The notes under the pieces were generated by a model. That model was not told where the DNA came from. It did not search any database and saw only the letters and a list, made by a program, of their open reading frames with translations. Below are positions 1 to 8,555 of a stretch of 64,000 nt of DNA, in pieces. The position numbers and the translations under genes are program-made. Within the stretch, counting starts at the first letter, position 1. Every line of letters starts with the position of its first letter. The stretch spans positions 3,348,001 through 3,412,000 of the forward strand of contig BSYQ01000012.1 of NCBI GenBank assembly GCA_030272585.1, in the 5' to 3' direction. The DNA comes from Bryopsis sp. KO-2023. Lineage: Eukaryota > Chlorophyta > Ulvophyceae > Bryopsidales > Bryopsidaceae.

Positions 1-660
1 GTTTCTTCTTGGAGTGGGCTCCACTCCCAGTCTGCCTGGTGTGGGGGTGGTATCCCACCTCCCAGGTGTGGCATCAGAGTGACCTGGAGTGGCATCCCAT
101 CGTGAACCTCCATGACCAGGAGTGCCATCTGCATCCCAATCCAAGGTCTTCACTTTTTTCCTGAAAAAAAAGCAGGGGTGAAAACAACACACTCACGCCT
201 TGTCCTATAGGTCCTCAACCTATATCTATATATAGTGTGGGATGATACCACACTTCTGCAGGCAATGCCAACAGAGTTTGGCAGTTTGGCATTGTAACAC
301 AAACCAAAACTGAAGGAATCACACAGGATTGACTGTACCAATGAGGGTGTGCCATGCAGCAAACTGGTTTATTTCCAAACTGGGTTGCAGTTAAGGAATT
401 ACCCTACGAAGCTCTGCGTCCCGCAGAGGGCAGGAGTGTCACGCGGGGCGAGCGCGATGCCCGACGCAGGATTTCGACGTTTCGCCAGGGCGCCTTGGTG
501 GTGGTAAAGGACGACGGAAAGCAGTGGTGGGAGCAGGTCAAGCAAGACTTCGGCGGCCCTCCGTCGTGCCGCTGATGCCGTGTGGAGCGAGAAGTGTGTT
601 GCCAAAGCGCGGACTTGACGACGTGGAAAATTTAACACTTCCTTAAATTTTCGGAGTAAC

Positions 661-750
661 AGCATTCGGACTGATGGCGTTCGGACTTACGACATTCGGA
701 CTTACGGCATTCGGACTGACACACATTCGGACTAATGGCATTCGGACTGA
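661..750. repeat. Imperfect tandem repeat, about 20-22 bp unit
   Basis: The phrase cattcggact or gttcggact recurs five to six times at roughly 15-22 base intervals, separated by short variable linkers such as gatgg and tacga. It is a minisatellite-like stretch in non-coding DNA. Confidence 0.7.
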
Positions 751-866
751 AGGTACCGAACCAAAAATCAACCGTTATTGAATCAGTACGGTTGAATCAA
801 CACGGTCGCATCGCAAATCGTCGTCGAGTTGATTCAACACGGTTGATCTTTGTTAAATCAACGCAT

Positions 867-891
867 GTTGAATCAACGTGGTTGATTCAAC
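867..891. repeat. Perfect 11-bp inverted repeat with 3-nt loop
   Basis: gttgaatcaac at 867-877 is the exact reverse complement of gttgattcaac at 881-891, with gtg as the loop. Related half-sites lie upstream (about 790-850). It could be a cruciform or a binding-site cluster; no function is implied by the sequence alone. Confidence 0.7.
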
Positions 892-1089
892 ACGTGACAT
901 TTTTCCGACGTTATTACAAAATAGATTCCGCTACCAGCCTTACAAAAACTAAGAATAACTCTTTCAGATTGATTTTAAAAAAAATAGTCCAGTCCAAAAT
1001 CAATATTAGGAGAAAGAAAGAAAGAAGAGGGAAAATAGCTTTCCACAAATTCCCAACCTACTTATTTTGGCAATAGATTGAGTGGAATT

Positions 1090-1440
1090 CAGGTGAGGTT
1101 AAAATTAGTACCCCTCTCTCCATTCTTGAAAAAAGACATTTGGATTGATTTCAGCAAAATCGAAATGGTTTTATACACAATCGACACCAAAAGTTGTACA
1201 CCAGTTGCAAACAACCCGAGAAGGTGGGTGTGAAACTGTTCGATGGGCGCCCACTCGAAGACGGAGTCGGGCATTAAAAAAATAATGCCGTCTCCGTCTT
1301 TCGGTTGGATCCCTGGTAGATCAACGCGGTGGAAAAATCCACCAGGAAGGCCGCCCGCCACAGGACCCTCAACAAACAATTGTTTGCAAACTTTGACGCC
1401 AGGGCGCCACCCGTTCGTCGTTGACCTCTTCGACTGCTGA
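1090..1440 (-). CDS. Possible terminal exon of an unidentified gene
   Basis: Read on the minus strand, a T-rich stretch ending in CTTCTTCAG at about 1440 could be a splice acceptor. It is followed by an open frame of about 115 codons ending at 1089-1091. The predicted peptide has normal amino-acid composition, including segments such as GGLPGGFFHRVDLPG and a hydrophobic run LLGLFATGVQLLVSIVY. I do not recognise the family. If real, the LTR element starting at 1493 sits in the intron just upstream of this exon. A candidate partner is the short signal-peptide-like start at 6834 on the minus strand, but I could not confirm a matching donor. It may also be a chance open frame. Confidence 0.3.
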
Positions 1441-1451
1441 AGAAGAGGCCA

Positions 1452-1485
1452 ATCGTCCCATACTTTGGGGGAAGTATGGGACGAT
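1452..1485. repeat. Perfect 14-bp stem hairpin beside the LTR insertion site
   Basis: Bases 1452-1465 are exactly complementary to 1472-1485, with a 6-nt G-rich loop. The hairpin ends 7 bases before the LTR retrotransposon. It belongs to the host sequence, since it lies outside the target duplication. Confidence 0.85.
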
Positions 1486-1492
1486 GACCCCT

Positions 1493-1924
1493 TGTTGTGA
1501 AAAGGGCAATTAATGGAAAGGAGAGTAGTGGAAGTAGGGACATTTATTAAGGGAAATGGGGGGAATTCGAACAGAAACAGTGAACGGTTATGGACAGTCA
1601 TGTGTTAGCATAAACGTAACGGCGCAGCAGTTATAACTGTAAGCTGCGCCGTTTCGGCTGACGTTTCAGCGAAAGAGTTTTGGCGGGGACGACGAACGGT
1701 CGCACGCCAGAAACTCGCAAACCCATAAGAGAGCGAGAGTTTATTCATGTAACGAACACATTTACAGCGAGTCGCTAGAACAAAGCTTGTACTCGAGAGG
1801 TGTTCCAACCGTTGAGAGTGAAACGACGTCGAGTGGACGTCCGTAACTGCAAAATCAAAGCGAAGAGTTGTCGACAGACAAGAGACGTCTGTGCGAGACG
1901 AGATAAGATGGGAACAACACAACA
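1493..1924 (+). repeat. 5' LTR (432 bp)
   Basis: Starts TGTTGTG and ends CACAACA, with terminal inverted bases as in most LTR elements. The same 432 bases recur at 6301-6732. The start codon used for Gag (1908-1910) lies 17 bases before its end. Confidence 0.95.
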
Positions 1925-3401
1925 TGGTTTCGGAGCCGGAAAGATAGGGAGAGTGGTAGGCCTGTTGCTGACAGTCCTGATGTCGGTAGACGCACAGAAT
2001 GTGTTTACGCAAGGATATGTCGACGACGTGAGGGAGTTACAAGGGTTGCGCGAGGAAATCAATCGTCTGAGGGAATGGCGGGGTGAAGAGCGCGTGGCCT
2101 GGACGTCTGAGGTAGCAGAAGCGCGGGAGTCAGGAGTGAAAACTGGCAGTTCGCACTTCGTGAGCGATGCTGCCGAAGCGAAAGCGAAGGAACGTGGAAA
2201 AAAAGGGGACAGCGTTTTGGCGGGAATTGAAGAGGAGGAGCCGCTACAAAGTTCAAGTGCGTGGGCTTGGCTTTTTGGCGAAAAACGTCAGAAGGTAGTA
2301 GTAGTGAAAGGGTGCGTTTCAGTCACGTGCTGTTCGCGCCTAATTATGGAAGTTGCGCAGTCGGTTATTACGTTGGCGTTGAAGCACCTGGGTGCGTTTT
2401 TCGGAGATCCTTTACGATATATTCAAGAAGGATATGAATTGATGATGCCTGAATTGAGGGAAAATCTGGGTATTCTGTCCAAGGCATTGGGATGGTTTTT
2501 TTTTATGATGGCATTGAATGTTGTGGCATATCTTTATTTGTACCTCTCTAACCTAAAAAAAGTGGCAGCAGATTGTGCTGGGTGGAGTTTGAAGCTGCCT
2601 CTGATGTTAGTAATTTCAAAGGTTATTATTAAGCTGTGGGGTTTGATGGCTAAGACACTAAGGGTGCCGAAGATGGGACGTGATAGTAGTGACAAGACTG
2701 CTGAGGAGATACGGAGTTTGAAGAATGAATTACAGGCTCAGAGTAAGATGTTCAAGGAAATGATGGAAAATAATGGAGGAGGTCGGACTGAGCGACCATA
2801 TCGTTCGACATGTGGAAACTGTGGTAGCAAAAACCACAGAACAGCCGACTGCACTGAGCCAAGGCGATGCTTATGGTGTGGTAGCAAAGACCATGGAATC
2901 CAACGTTGCCCGAAAAAGGCACAAGGAGTGCCTAAGTCTTTTTTCCCAAAGGTACATTTTGCTGGGAATGCAGATCGAACCGGTGACCCCTCTGACTCAA
3001 AGATGGAACATGAAACCAGCCTGATGTACACTCCTATTGTGCTTGGTGGAAGAGCCGTTAAGTCTTGTTTAATAGACACTGGGGCAGAAGTAAACATCCT
3101 ATCATCGGCTGAATGCGTAAGGCACGGAATTCCTTATGAGTCGGTTACAGGGGAACACATCATTGGAGTCAGTGGAGAACAGAGTCCGATCTTGGGGCGT
3201 ACTGTGTTGGAAGCTGTGGTGGGCCCGGCAGACCCAACTCCCTTGGAGTTTTTCGTGGTGAAGAACGTGACTAGCACATTGCTTGGGCTGCCTGGGCTGC
3301 GTGCGTGCAAGCTTTCGGTTGATTGTGAGCGTGGCGAACTGAAATGCGACGCAACTGGACGCCGAGTAAAGGTGATGGTCACTCAGAAGTCAAAAAACTG
3401 A
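1908..3401 (+). CDS. gag-pro: Gag-like protein fused to retropepsin
   Basis: About 497 residues from the ATG at 1908. The open frame extends upstream to 1800 inside the LTR, and the next in-frame ATG is at 1980. From the N terminus there is a short hydrophobic stretch (GRVVGLLLTVLM), then a charged, likely coiled-coil region. A strongly hydrophobic segment (FFFMMALNVVAYLYLYL) and a second one (LKLPLMLVISKVIIKLW) follow. Two CCHC zinc knuckles (C-x2-C-x4-H-x4-C) lie at about 2808-2915. A retropepsin domain follows, with the catalytic DTGA triad region at about 3075-3086 and a later LLGLPGL segment matching the family's conserved ILG-like region. Zinc knuckles bind genomic RNA; the protease matures the polyprotein. 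Two membrane-like segments in a Gag position are unusual. The frame ends at TGA 3399-3401, directly after the frameshift heptamer. Confidence 0.85.
   Translation: MGTTQHGFGAGKIGRVVGLLLTVLMSVDAQNVFTQGYVDDVRELQGLREEINRLREWRGEERVAWTSEVAEARESGVKTGSSHFVSDAAEAKAKERGKKGDSVLAGIEEEEPLQSSSAWAWLFGEKRQKVVVVKGCVSVTCCSRLIMEVAQSVITLALKHLGAFFGDPLRYIQEGYELMMPELRENLGILSKALGWFFFMMALNVVAYLYLYLSNLKKVAADCAGWSLKLPLMLVISKVIIKLWGLMAKTLRVPKMGRDSSDKTAEEIRSLKNELQAQSKMFKEMMENNGGGRTERPYRSTCGNCGSKNHRTADCTEPRRCLWCGSKDHGIQRCPKKAQGVPKSFFPKVHFAGNADRTGDPSDSKMEHETSLMYTPIVLGGRAVKSCLIDTGAEVNILSSAECVRHGIPYESVTGEHIIGVSGEQSPILGRTVLEAVVGPADPTPLEFFVVKNVTSTLLGLPGLRACKLSVDCERGELKCDATGRRVKVMVTQKSKN
1925..1942 (+). promoter_or_regulatory. 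Primer binding site for minus-strand synthesis
   Basis: Directly after the LTR the sequence TGGTTTCGGAGCCGGAAA begins with TGG, the complement of a tRNA 3' CCA end. The following bases would pair with the acceptor and T stem of a tRNA ending CCGGCTCCGAAACCA. I cannot name the tRNA. The site lies inside the Gag reading frame if translation starts at 1908. Confidence 0.75.
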
Positions 3402-3429
3402 GTGGCCCCCCTTTCGACAGGAAGGGGGG
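3392..3429 (+). promoter_or_regulatory. -1 ribosomal frameshift signal
   Basis: The heptamer A AAA AAC occupies 3392-3398 in exact X XXY YYZ register with the gag-pro frame, one codon before its TGA stop. After a 7-nt spacer, 3406-3413 (CCCCCCTT) pairs perfectly with 3422-3429 (AAGGGGGG), and two inner pairs extend the stem to 10 bp. The pol frame is the -1 frame and is open through the site. This is the classical slippery-site-plus-stem arrangement used by many retroviruses and LTR elements. Confidence 0.9.
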
Positions 3430-6196
3430 TTTTGTCGAGTTGGCAGTTCAGTGGGAGCCGGAGAAGGGACATGGTTTTACGCAGAAGGATGATTGCGTAC
3501 AAGTTTTGAGCGGAAAGGCACGCTTCATCCCTCCGCACACATGGACGAAACTATACTTGCCCTTTTCGATGACTGTGTTGGGCACTGTAACACTGGTTAG
3601 TGCAATACACAGGGCCTGTGTGATTTCTGGTGTGTCTTCGACCCCTGGAGGCCAAATGCGCCTAGATGTGTACAACGCGTCAGATGAAGTACTGACGTTA
3701 ACGCCCACCACACCCGTGATTAACATTTTTGGTGTGGAAGAGTTAAGGATCACGGGGGGGACAACGCATGCAAAAAAAGTCAATGCATGCAAACTGGAGA
3801 TAACTGAAGAAACTCTGAGGAAGGAGATATGCGAGAGATTTCCTATTGTTTTTGATCATGAAGCACATGAGATAACGGAGAAGATGGCAGAAATGGCCAT
3901 CAGGAGAAATGAAGTACCTTTTCCAGAACCACCTGAACTTGGAGTACGAACACAATACGCACTGGCCAGCGCGTCAGGGAGGAGTGCTGTACAAGCCATA
4001 CTGGAAGAATACGAGAAGAAAGGATACTTAAGATCAGCGTCGAAATCTGAGTCAATATACCTCTCACCTTTACTACCGGTACTGAAGCCCAACGGAAAAG
4101 TAAGACTCACGAACGATTACAGAAAACTGAATGGATATTTCAGAACTGGTGGTACTCCTGTCACCTCCCACGCTGACTCATGGACCAAACTATGGGAGAT
4201 TGATCCCGAATGGCAGTACTTTGCCAAGGTGGATCTAAAGGATGCTTTTTTTAGTATCCCCCTATCCGATGAGATCCAGCGCTATTTCGGTTTCAGCTTT
4301 GGAGATCGTACCTTCGTGTGGAAAAGACTGCCCCAAGGATTTTTGTGGGCATCAACCTTGTTTTCTGAGAGGGCTGCTGAGGTGGTAGCAGGTTTAGCGG
4401 TACAGTTCGCGGATGACCTACTGGTGGGCGCCAGGTCACTCAAAGAGCTACGTGACAAACTGGTCCTGCTTTTCAAACGATTAGCTGAATTTGGCATGAA
4501 AGCAAACGAGGAAAAAATCGAGTGGATGAGTCAGGAAGTATCCTTCCTGGGATACCAGATTACGCCGGGCGGCTGGTCGCTAAAAAAATACTTGGATGAC
4601 CGACAGAGTGATATGGGTGATATCCGATCCTCAAAGGATCTCCAGCGTGTGATCGGTATTTTATCGTACTGTAGAAGAGCAATTCCTGACATGGAACGCA
4701 GGGTGGCACCATTACGTGCCCATGTCGCACAAGATAAAAAAAGACGTTACACCCAAGAGGAATGGCTGCGAGCAGAAAGTGATGCGAAACTAATTTTCAG
4801 GGAGGCGTTACGCGACCAGCTGCGGCTGGCGGTGCCTGGTGCGCAGGTGAATTCGTTCGTGTTAGAGACCGACTGGTCGACTGGGTTCGCAGGGTATCTT
4901 TTATTCGCTCAGGTGTCGGGAGTGGACGGACGACGTGAGGTGCTCGTAGACGTCGGCAGCTGCGTTCTGCCAGAGAAGTCGTCATCGTTCCTCGGCGAGC
5001 TTCGCGCGGTGGTATGGGCCTGCAAACGGACGAAGAAGTATAGAGGGGAGGTGGCGATGACCATCCGCACGGATAACCTGGCCCTTTGCGAGAAGCTGAA
5101 AGCGGGTGGGCTGGGTGCGACGGATGCGAGAGAGATGCGATTATGGGGTTGGTTGATGGCGAATGAGAGTAATTTTTCCACAGAGTTCGTCGCAGGATCA
5201 GAGAATATTGGAGCTGATCTATTATCGAGACCAGTGAGGGTGAATGGAGTGCAATTGAAAATGTCATTATCAGAAGATGAGTGGGATACAATCCATGAAG
5301 GGCACCCTTCAGTAAGGGGAACTCTGCTGAGAGCACAGGCTTATGGTCTACATGTGACTAAAAAGGAGGTTGAGTATCGATTAACCAGATGCAGGGCATG
5401 TCAGTCCTTTGCTCCACTCAATTCAAGGTCACCTCTGAAGTCCGTCCTAGATGCTTCTCACCCTGGAGAATTCGTTTCAGTGGATTTTATTGGAGCATTG
5501 CCAAACTCAGGTGGCTGTCGATATGTTTTCGTAATAATTGACAGCCTGAGCCGCCTAATACAAGCTACCGCAGTGACGGCTGCCACTTCAACCCACGCTA
5601 TTAAAGGACTACAAAAGTGGATCACAGATCATGGGAGGTTTGAGGGCATTTTGTGTGATAATGCCTCATCCTTTACAAGCAGGTCCTTTCGGGATTGGAC
5701 TCGGTCAGTGAATGTTACACTGGTCTATGCACCTGCATACCACCATTGGTGTAACGGTGCGGTTGAGAGGGCAAATCGGAAACTGCTTGAGCGCATGAGG
5801 AGATTACTAATTGAGGAGGGACATTGGAGATGGCACAAAGTCACTGCTCGCGCTCAATCAGCCTGCAACTCTATGCCTTGCTCAGTAACTGGGTTCACAC
5901 CTCACGAGGTGTGGTTTAAAACTCGGAGGGAATGGGAGTCAGCTCGAGCCGAGATGTCTCGACGCAGGGAATATGCTAATCGAAAAAGAAAGAAGACACC
6001 CAGTGTGTGGAAACTGGGAGATCAGGTGTGGGTGTATGATATCGTGACCAATCCCTGTTTGCGTGGAAAATTTCAGCCATTATGGGAGGGGCCTGGTGTG
6101 GTAGCTCAAGAGGTATCACAGAGTTTGTGGGGGGTGAATATGCCTAATGGCACCAGAATAGTGATGCATACTGATTTTATGAAGGAATACTTTTAG
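3398..6196 (+). CDS. pol: Pol polyprotein: reverse transcriptase, RNase H, integrase
   Basis: The frame is open from 3344 and is probably entered by frameshift at 3398, giving about 932 residues. RT motifs include LTNDYRKLN, VDLKDAFFSIPL and the catalytic FADDLLVGA (about 4406-4432). The RT has LPQG before the active site, as in retroviruses, rather than the LPFGL of most gypsy elements. RNase H shows ETDWSTG, GELRAVVWA, IRTDN and the NIGADLLSR end. Integrase has an H-H-C-C zinc finger (IHEGH ... CRAC, about 5290-5403). Its DDE core has D in VDFIG, D in CDNASSF and E in GAVERANRK. A C-terminal module ends with FQPLWEGPGVV, matching the GPY/F pattern. All key residues are present and the frame is intact, so the enzyme is predicted to be active. 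It copies element RNA into DNA and inserts it. Confidence 0.92.
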   Translation: MSGPPFDRKGGFVELAVQWEPEKGHGFTQKDDCVQVLSGKARFIPPHTWTKLYLPFSMTVLGTVTLVSAIHRACVISGVSSTPGGQMRLDVYNASDEVLTLTPTTPVINIFGVEELRITGGTTHAKKVNACKLEITEETLRKEICERFPIVFDHEAHEITEKMAEMAIRRNEVPFPEPPELGVRTQYALASASGRSAVQAILEEYEKKGYLRSASKSESIYLSPLLPVLKPNGKVRLTNDYRKLNGYFRTGGTPVTSHADSWTKLWEIDPEWQYFAKVDLKDAFFSIPLSDEIQRYFGFSFGDRTFVWKRLPQGFLWASTLFSERAAEVVAGLAVQFADDLLVGARSLKELRDKLVLLFKRLAEFGMKANEEKIEWMSQEVSFLGYQITPGGWSLKKYLDDRQSDMGDIRSSKDLQRVIGILSYCRRAIPDMERRVAPLRAHVAQDKKRRYTQEEWLRAESDAKLIFREALRDQLRLAVPGAQVNSFVLETDWSTGFAGYLLFAQVSGVDGRREVLVDVGSCVLPEKSSSFLGELRAVVWACKRTKKYRGEVAMTIRTDNLALCEKLKAGGLGATDAREMRLWGWLMANESNFSTEFVAGSENIGADLLSRPVRVNGVQLKMSLSEDEWDTIHEGHPSVRGTLLRAQAYGLHVTKKEVEYRLTRCRACQSFAPLNSRSPLKSVLDASHPGEFVSVDFIGALPNSGGCRYVFVIIDSLSRLIQATAVTAATSTHAIKGLQKWITDHGRFEGILCDNASSFTSRSFRDWTRSVNVTLVYAPAYHHWCNGAVERANRKLLERMRRLLIEEGHWRWHKVTARAQSACNSMPCSVTGFTPHEVWFKTRREWESARAEMSRRREYANRKRKKTPSVWKLGDQVWVYDIVTNPCLRGKFQPLWEGPGVVAQEVSQSLWGVNMPNGTRIVMHTDFMKEYF

Positions 6197-6282
6197 AGGG
6201 AGTGTTACATTTCAGAAGTATTAATCAGGGTATGTCCATTATAATTGCTTTTTCATTCGGAGTTTTGTGCACAGTGAAAATT

Positions 6283-6300
6283 GAGGCGGGGATGGGCACA
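6283..6300 (+). promoter_or_regulatory. Probable polypurine tract
   Basis: A purine-rich stretch (gaggcggggatggg, with one interrupting pyrimidine in each half) lies immediately before the 3' LTR. This is the expected position for the plus-strand primer. Confidence 0.5.
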
Positions 6301-6732
6301 TGTTGTGAAAAGGGCAATTAATGGAAAGGAGAGTAGTGGAAGTAGGGACATTTATTAAGGGAAATGGGGGGAATTCGAACAGAAACAGTGAACGGTTATG
6401 GACAGTCATGTGTTAGCATAAACGTAACGGCGCAGCAGTTATAACTGTAAGCTGCGCCGTTTCGGCTGACGTTTCAGCGAAAGAGTTTTGGCGGGGACGA
6501 CGAACGGTCGCACGCCAGAAACTCGCAAACCCATAAGAGAGCGAGAGTTTATTCATGTAACGAACACATTTACAGCGAGTCGCTAGAACAAAGCTTGTAC
6601 TCGAGAGGTGTTCCAACCGTTGAGAGTGAAACGACGTCGAGTGGACGTCCGTAACTGCAAAATCAAAGCGAAGAGTTGTCGACAGACAAGAGACGTCTGT
6701 GCGAGACGAGATAAGATGGGAACAACACAACA
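6301..6732 (+). repeat. 3' LTR (432 bp)
   Basis: Base-for-base match by eye to the 5' LTR at 1493-1924. It is followed by CCCCT (6733-6737), the second copy of the target duplication. Confidence 0.95.
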
Positions 6733-7139
6733 CCCCTGAAAGGCCTTGGCGGGTTTCCTATTTTTTGTGCGCCACAACGATGCTTTCAACGATGGTGGAA
6801 ACGAGACTGGTGACGATGATGGTTGAAGCCTTCATGTTGCACTGCACTCCTTCTTTGCAGGGGAACTCAGGTAGGCGTCTTTGCAGGGGACTCAGGGAGG
6901 CGTCTCAGGAATCTCTTCCGCTTGGGTTAAGATTCAGTGTCGTTGTGAACATCTAGGCAAGACAGCAACTGTAACTGGCATAACTGAAACGCGAGAGAGT
7001 CAGAACAGAGGCGAGCGCAAACAGCTGTTTGCAGTCCGCCGACGACGCTCCAACGAGCGTCGATATCGCGCGATATAACCACGACACGCTGACGATGGGT
7101 GTCGGAAGGGACGGGAACGGTATTCCGCATTCTGTTTAC

Positions 7140-7212
7140 GGGGCTGCCTGGACTCGAACCAGGCTGGAGCGACCAGCAACCCTTCTTCAAGAAACGCCCA
7201 ATGCAGGTCCTG
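7140..7212 (-). tRNA. tRNA-like fragment, probably degenerate
   Basis: On the minus strand 7147-7163 forms a perfect T arm (CCTGG, loop TTCGAGT, CCAGG) containing a good pol III B-box. It is followed by CAGCCCC, the right length for a 3' acceptor strand. Upstream, CTGG-TCGCT-CCAG could be a class II variable arm and CTTGAAG an anticodon loop reading TGA (Ser). However, no GGGGCTG 5' acceptor strand or convincing D arm/A-box is present. I favour a tRNA remnant or tRNA-derived repeat over a working tRNA gene. Confidence 0.35.
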
Positions 7213-7219
7213 TCTAAGA

Positions 7220-7918
7220 AATTATCCTCCTGATCTCTGCTCATCCACATTCAATTACTGCGCGCTAAGTAGTGGGCATAATTTCGCTGTGCAATATCAC
7301 TTCATGGTTTTTGCTTTGTTTTTCAACTCATATTGGCACCTCCGAACTGAACTGAAACGTTTTCGAGGTGCGCAGCAGAATCGCACTGGTGAGCTTCCTG
7401 CGAAAAGGACAAGAAACAACGAAAAAAACGTGAACGAAAAGAACCTTGACAAATAGAATGTCACAGGCGGTGTACTTTTGTACGAGAATATTGTCGTATT
7501 ATCGTACTCTGTTGGATAAATTCGAAATCCGTTTGTGGCTTTCCCAAAAGTCGGAAGCCTGTCTTTCCCAAGCTGAGTTTTTAGAGAGGCAGGTGGAAGC
7601 CCTTGGGCATTTCCTCCCCTCCCTATGGAGGAAACCTCGTGTCCGATGTGAACTCTCGCCCTTATCCAGCGTCGTCGTCGTCGATCTCGGATCTACTCGC
7701 TGCGCCTCCTGACACCCAGACTGAATGTCGACGAGCTCGAGCTGCCTCACCCGACTTCATGCCTCAGGATGGCGTGGAGCGGGTGAAAGGTACAGGTCAG
7801 GCAACTCATGCAAGAATGGAAGCCGCCATCCAGGAAAAATTGGATCAAGTGCGCCAGCGTCTCTGAGCTTGTGAGTGGTTTTGTTCGGCGGCTTTCCGTC
7901 GTTATGCCGTGAAAGGCT
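7220..7918. other. Unassigned stretch
   Basis: No feature is firmly supported. A plus-strand open frame about 7603-7866 ends in a charged, helix-like segment (RMEAAIQEKLDQVRQRL) and might be a terminal exon, but I found no matching upstream exon or homology. Confidence 0.4.
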
Positions 7919-8555
7919 TCACCTTTTCCTTTTGACAGAAAAAAAATGTGTCAATGATAGATCTCTTCCCTTCTCATAAGAGTGCAGCTTGCCCTGTCCT
8001 GCAATTCCCATTTTTTTTTTTAATATTTGTGTTCGGAGGCTGGGTTGATGATAGACACATGCTGCCTTCCTTATGATCTTTCGTGATTCTAAGCATGTAG
8101 GACGCTCTGACCAGCCATGATTCTGTTGAACAGATATATTTATCACCATTCCGTGGTACCGAGAAAATACTGTGCAAAAAATTGTAAACAATGCATGTTG
8201 TGTTTTCTCAGCATGATGAATTCTAAGACCTGTCTCTCCATTTGTTGAAATTTGCAGACTCAGCTTCCTGGGGTGAGGTTGAACCTCAGTAGGGCATCCT
8301 TCATGGTGCTTGGATGCAGAAGCATTCAGAAGTTTTGCATGGCCGAATTCGATAGGTTTTCCTGTCAAAACTGCACATCGATGAATCGGACAGCCTTTTT
8401 CCCTGCTTCTGGTGGATACATATCGGTTGCACAGGAACAAAACAATGTTAAAAGAGATAGTGATGGAGTGCTTTCACATGAGAATTCGTTGTGTGATTTT
8501 TGCCATGTGCACACGAGCCTTGCCCACCTATCATCTAGGTTAGATGATATTCTGA

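Larger units (their letters stand above)
1..1088. other. Intergenic region with short degenerate repeats
   Basis: I see no convincing gene here. About 1-150 holds degenerate copies of a G/T-rich phrase resembling ggagtggcatcccat. About 661-750 holds five to six imperfect copies of a 20-22 base unit built on gcattcggact. About 770-895 holds repeated direct and inverted copies of ttgaatcaac, including a perfect hairpin at 867-891. Open frames in both strands are short and have no recognisable motifs. Confidence 0.6.
1493..6732 (+). mobile_element. Complete, apparently recent LTR retrotransposon
   Basis: A 5,240-bp element is bounded by two 432-bp LTRs that look identical by eye. Both LTRs begin TGTTGTG and end CACAACA. 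The 5-bp sequence CCCCT is present at both 1488-1492 and 6733-6737, a target-site duplication. Internally it encodes Gag plus retropepsin in one frame and RT, RNase H and integrase in a second frame reached by -1 frameshifting. The order protease-RT-RNaseH-integrase is that of Ty3/gypsy elements and retroviruses, not Ty1/copia. No third (env) ORF is present after integrase. Intact frames and identical LTRs imply recent, possibly ongoing mobility. Confidence 0.95.

Noticed and set aside
1605..2062. Minus-strand open frames across the LTR and start of gag
   Set aside because: Antisense shadows; the same frame recurs in the 3' LTR simply because the LTR is duplicated.
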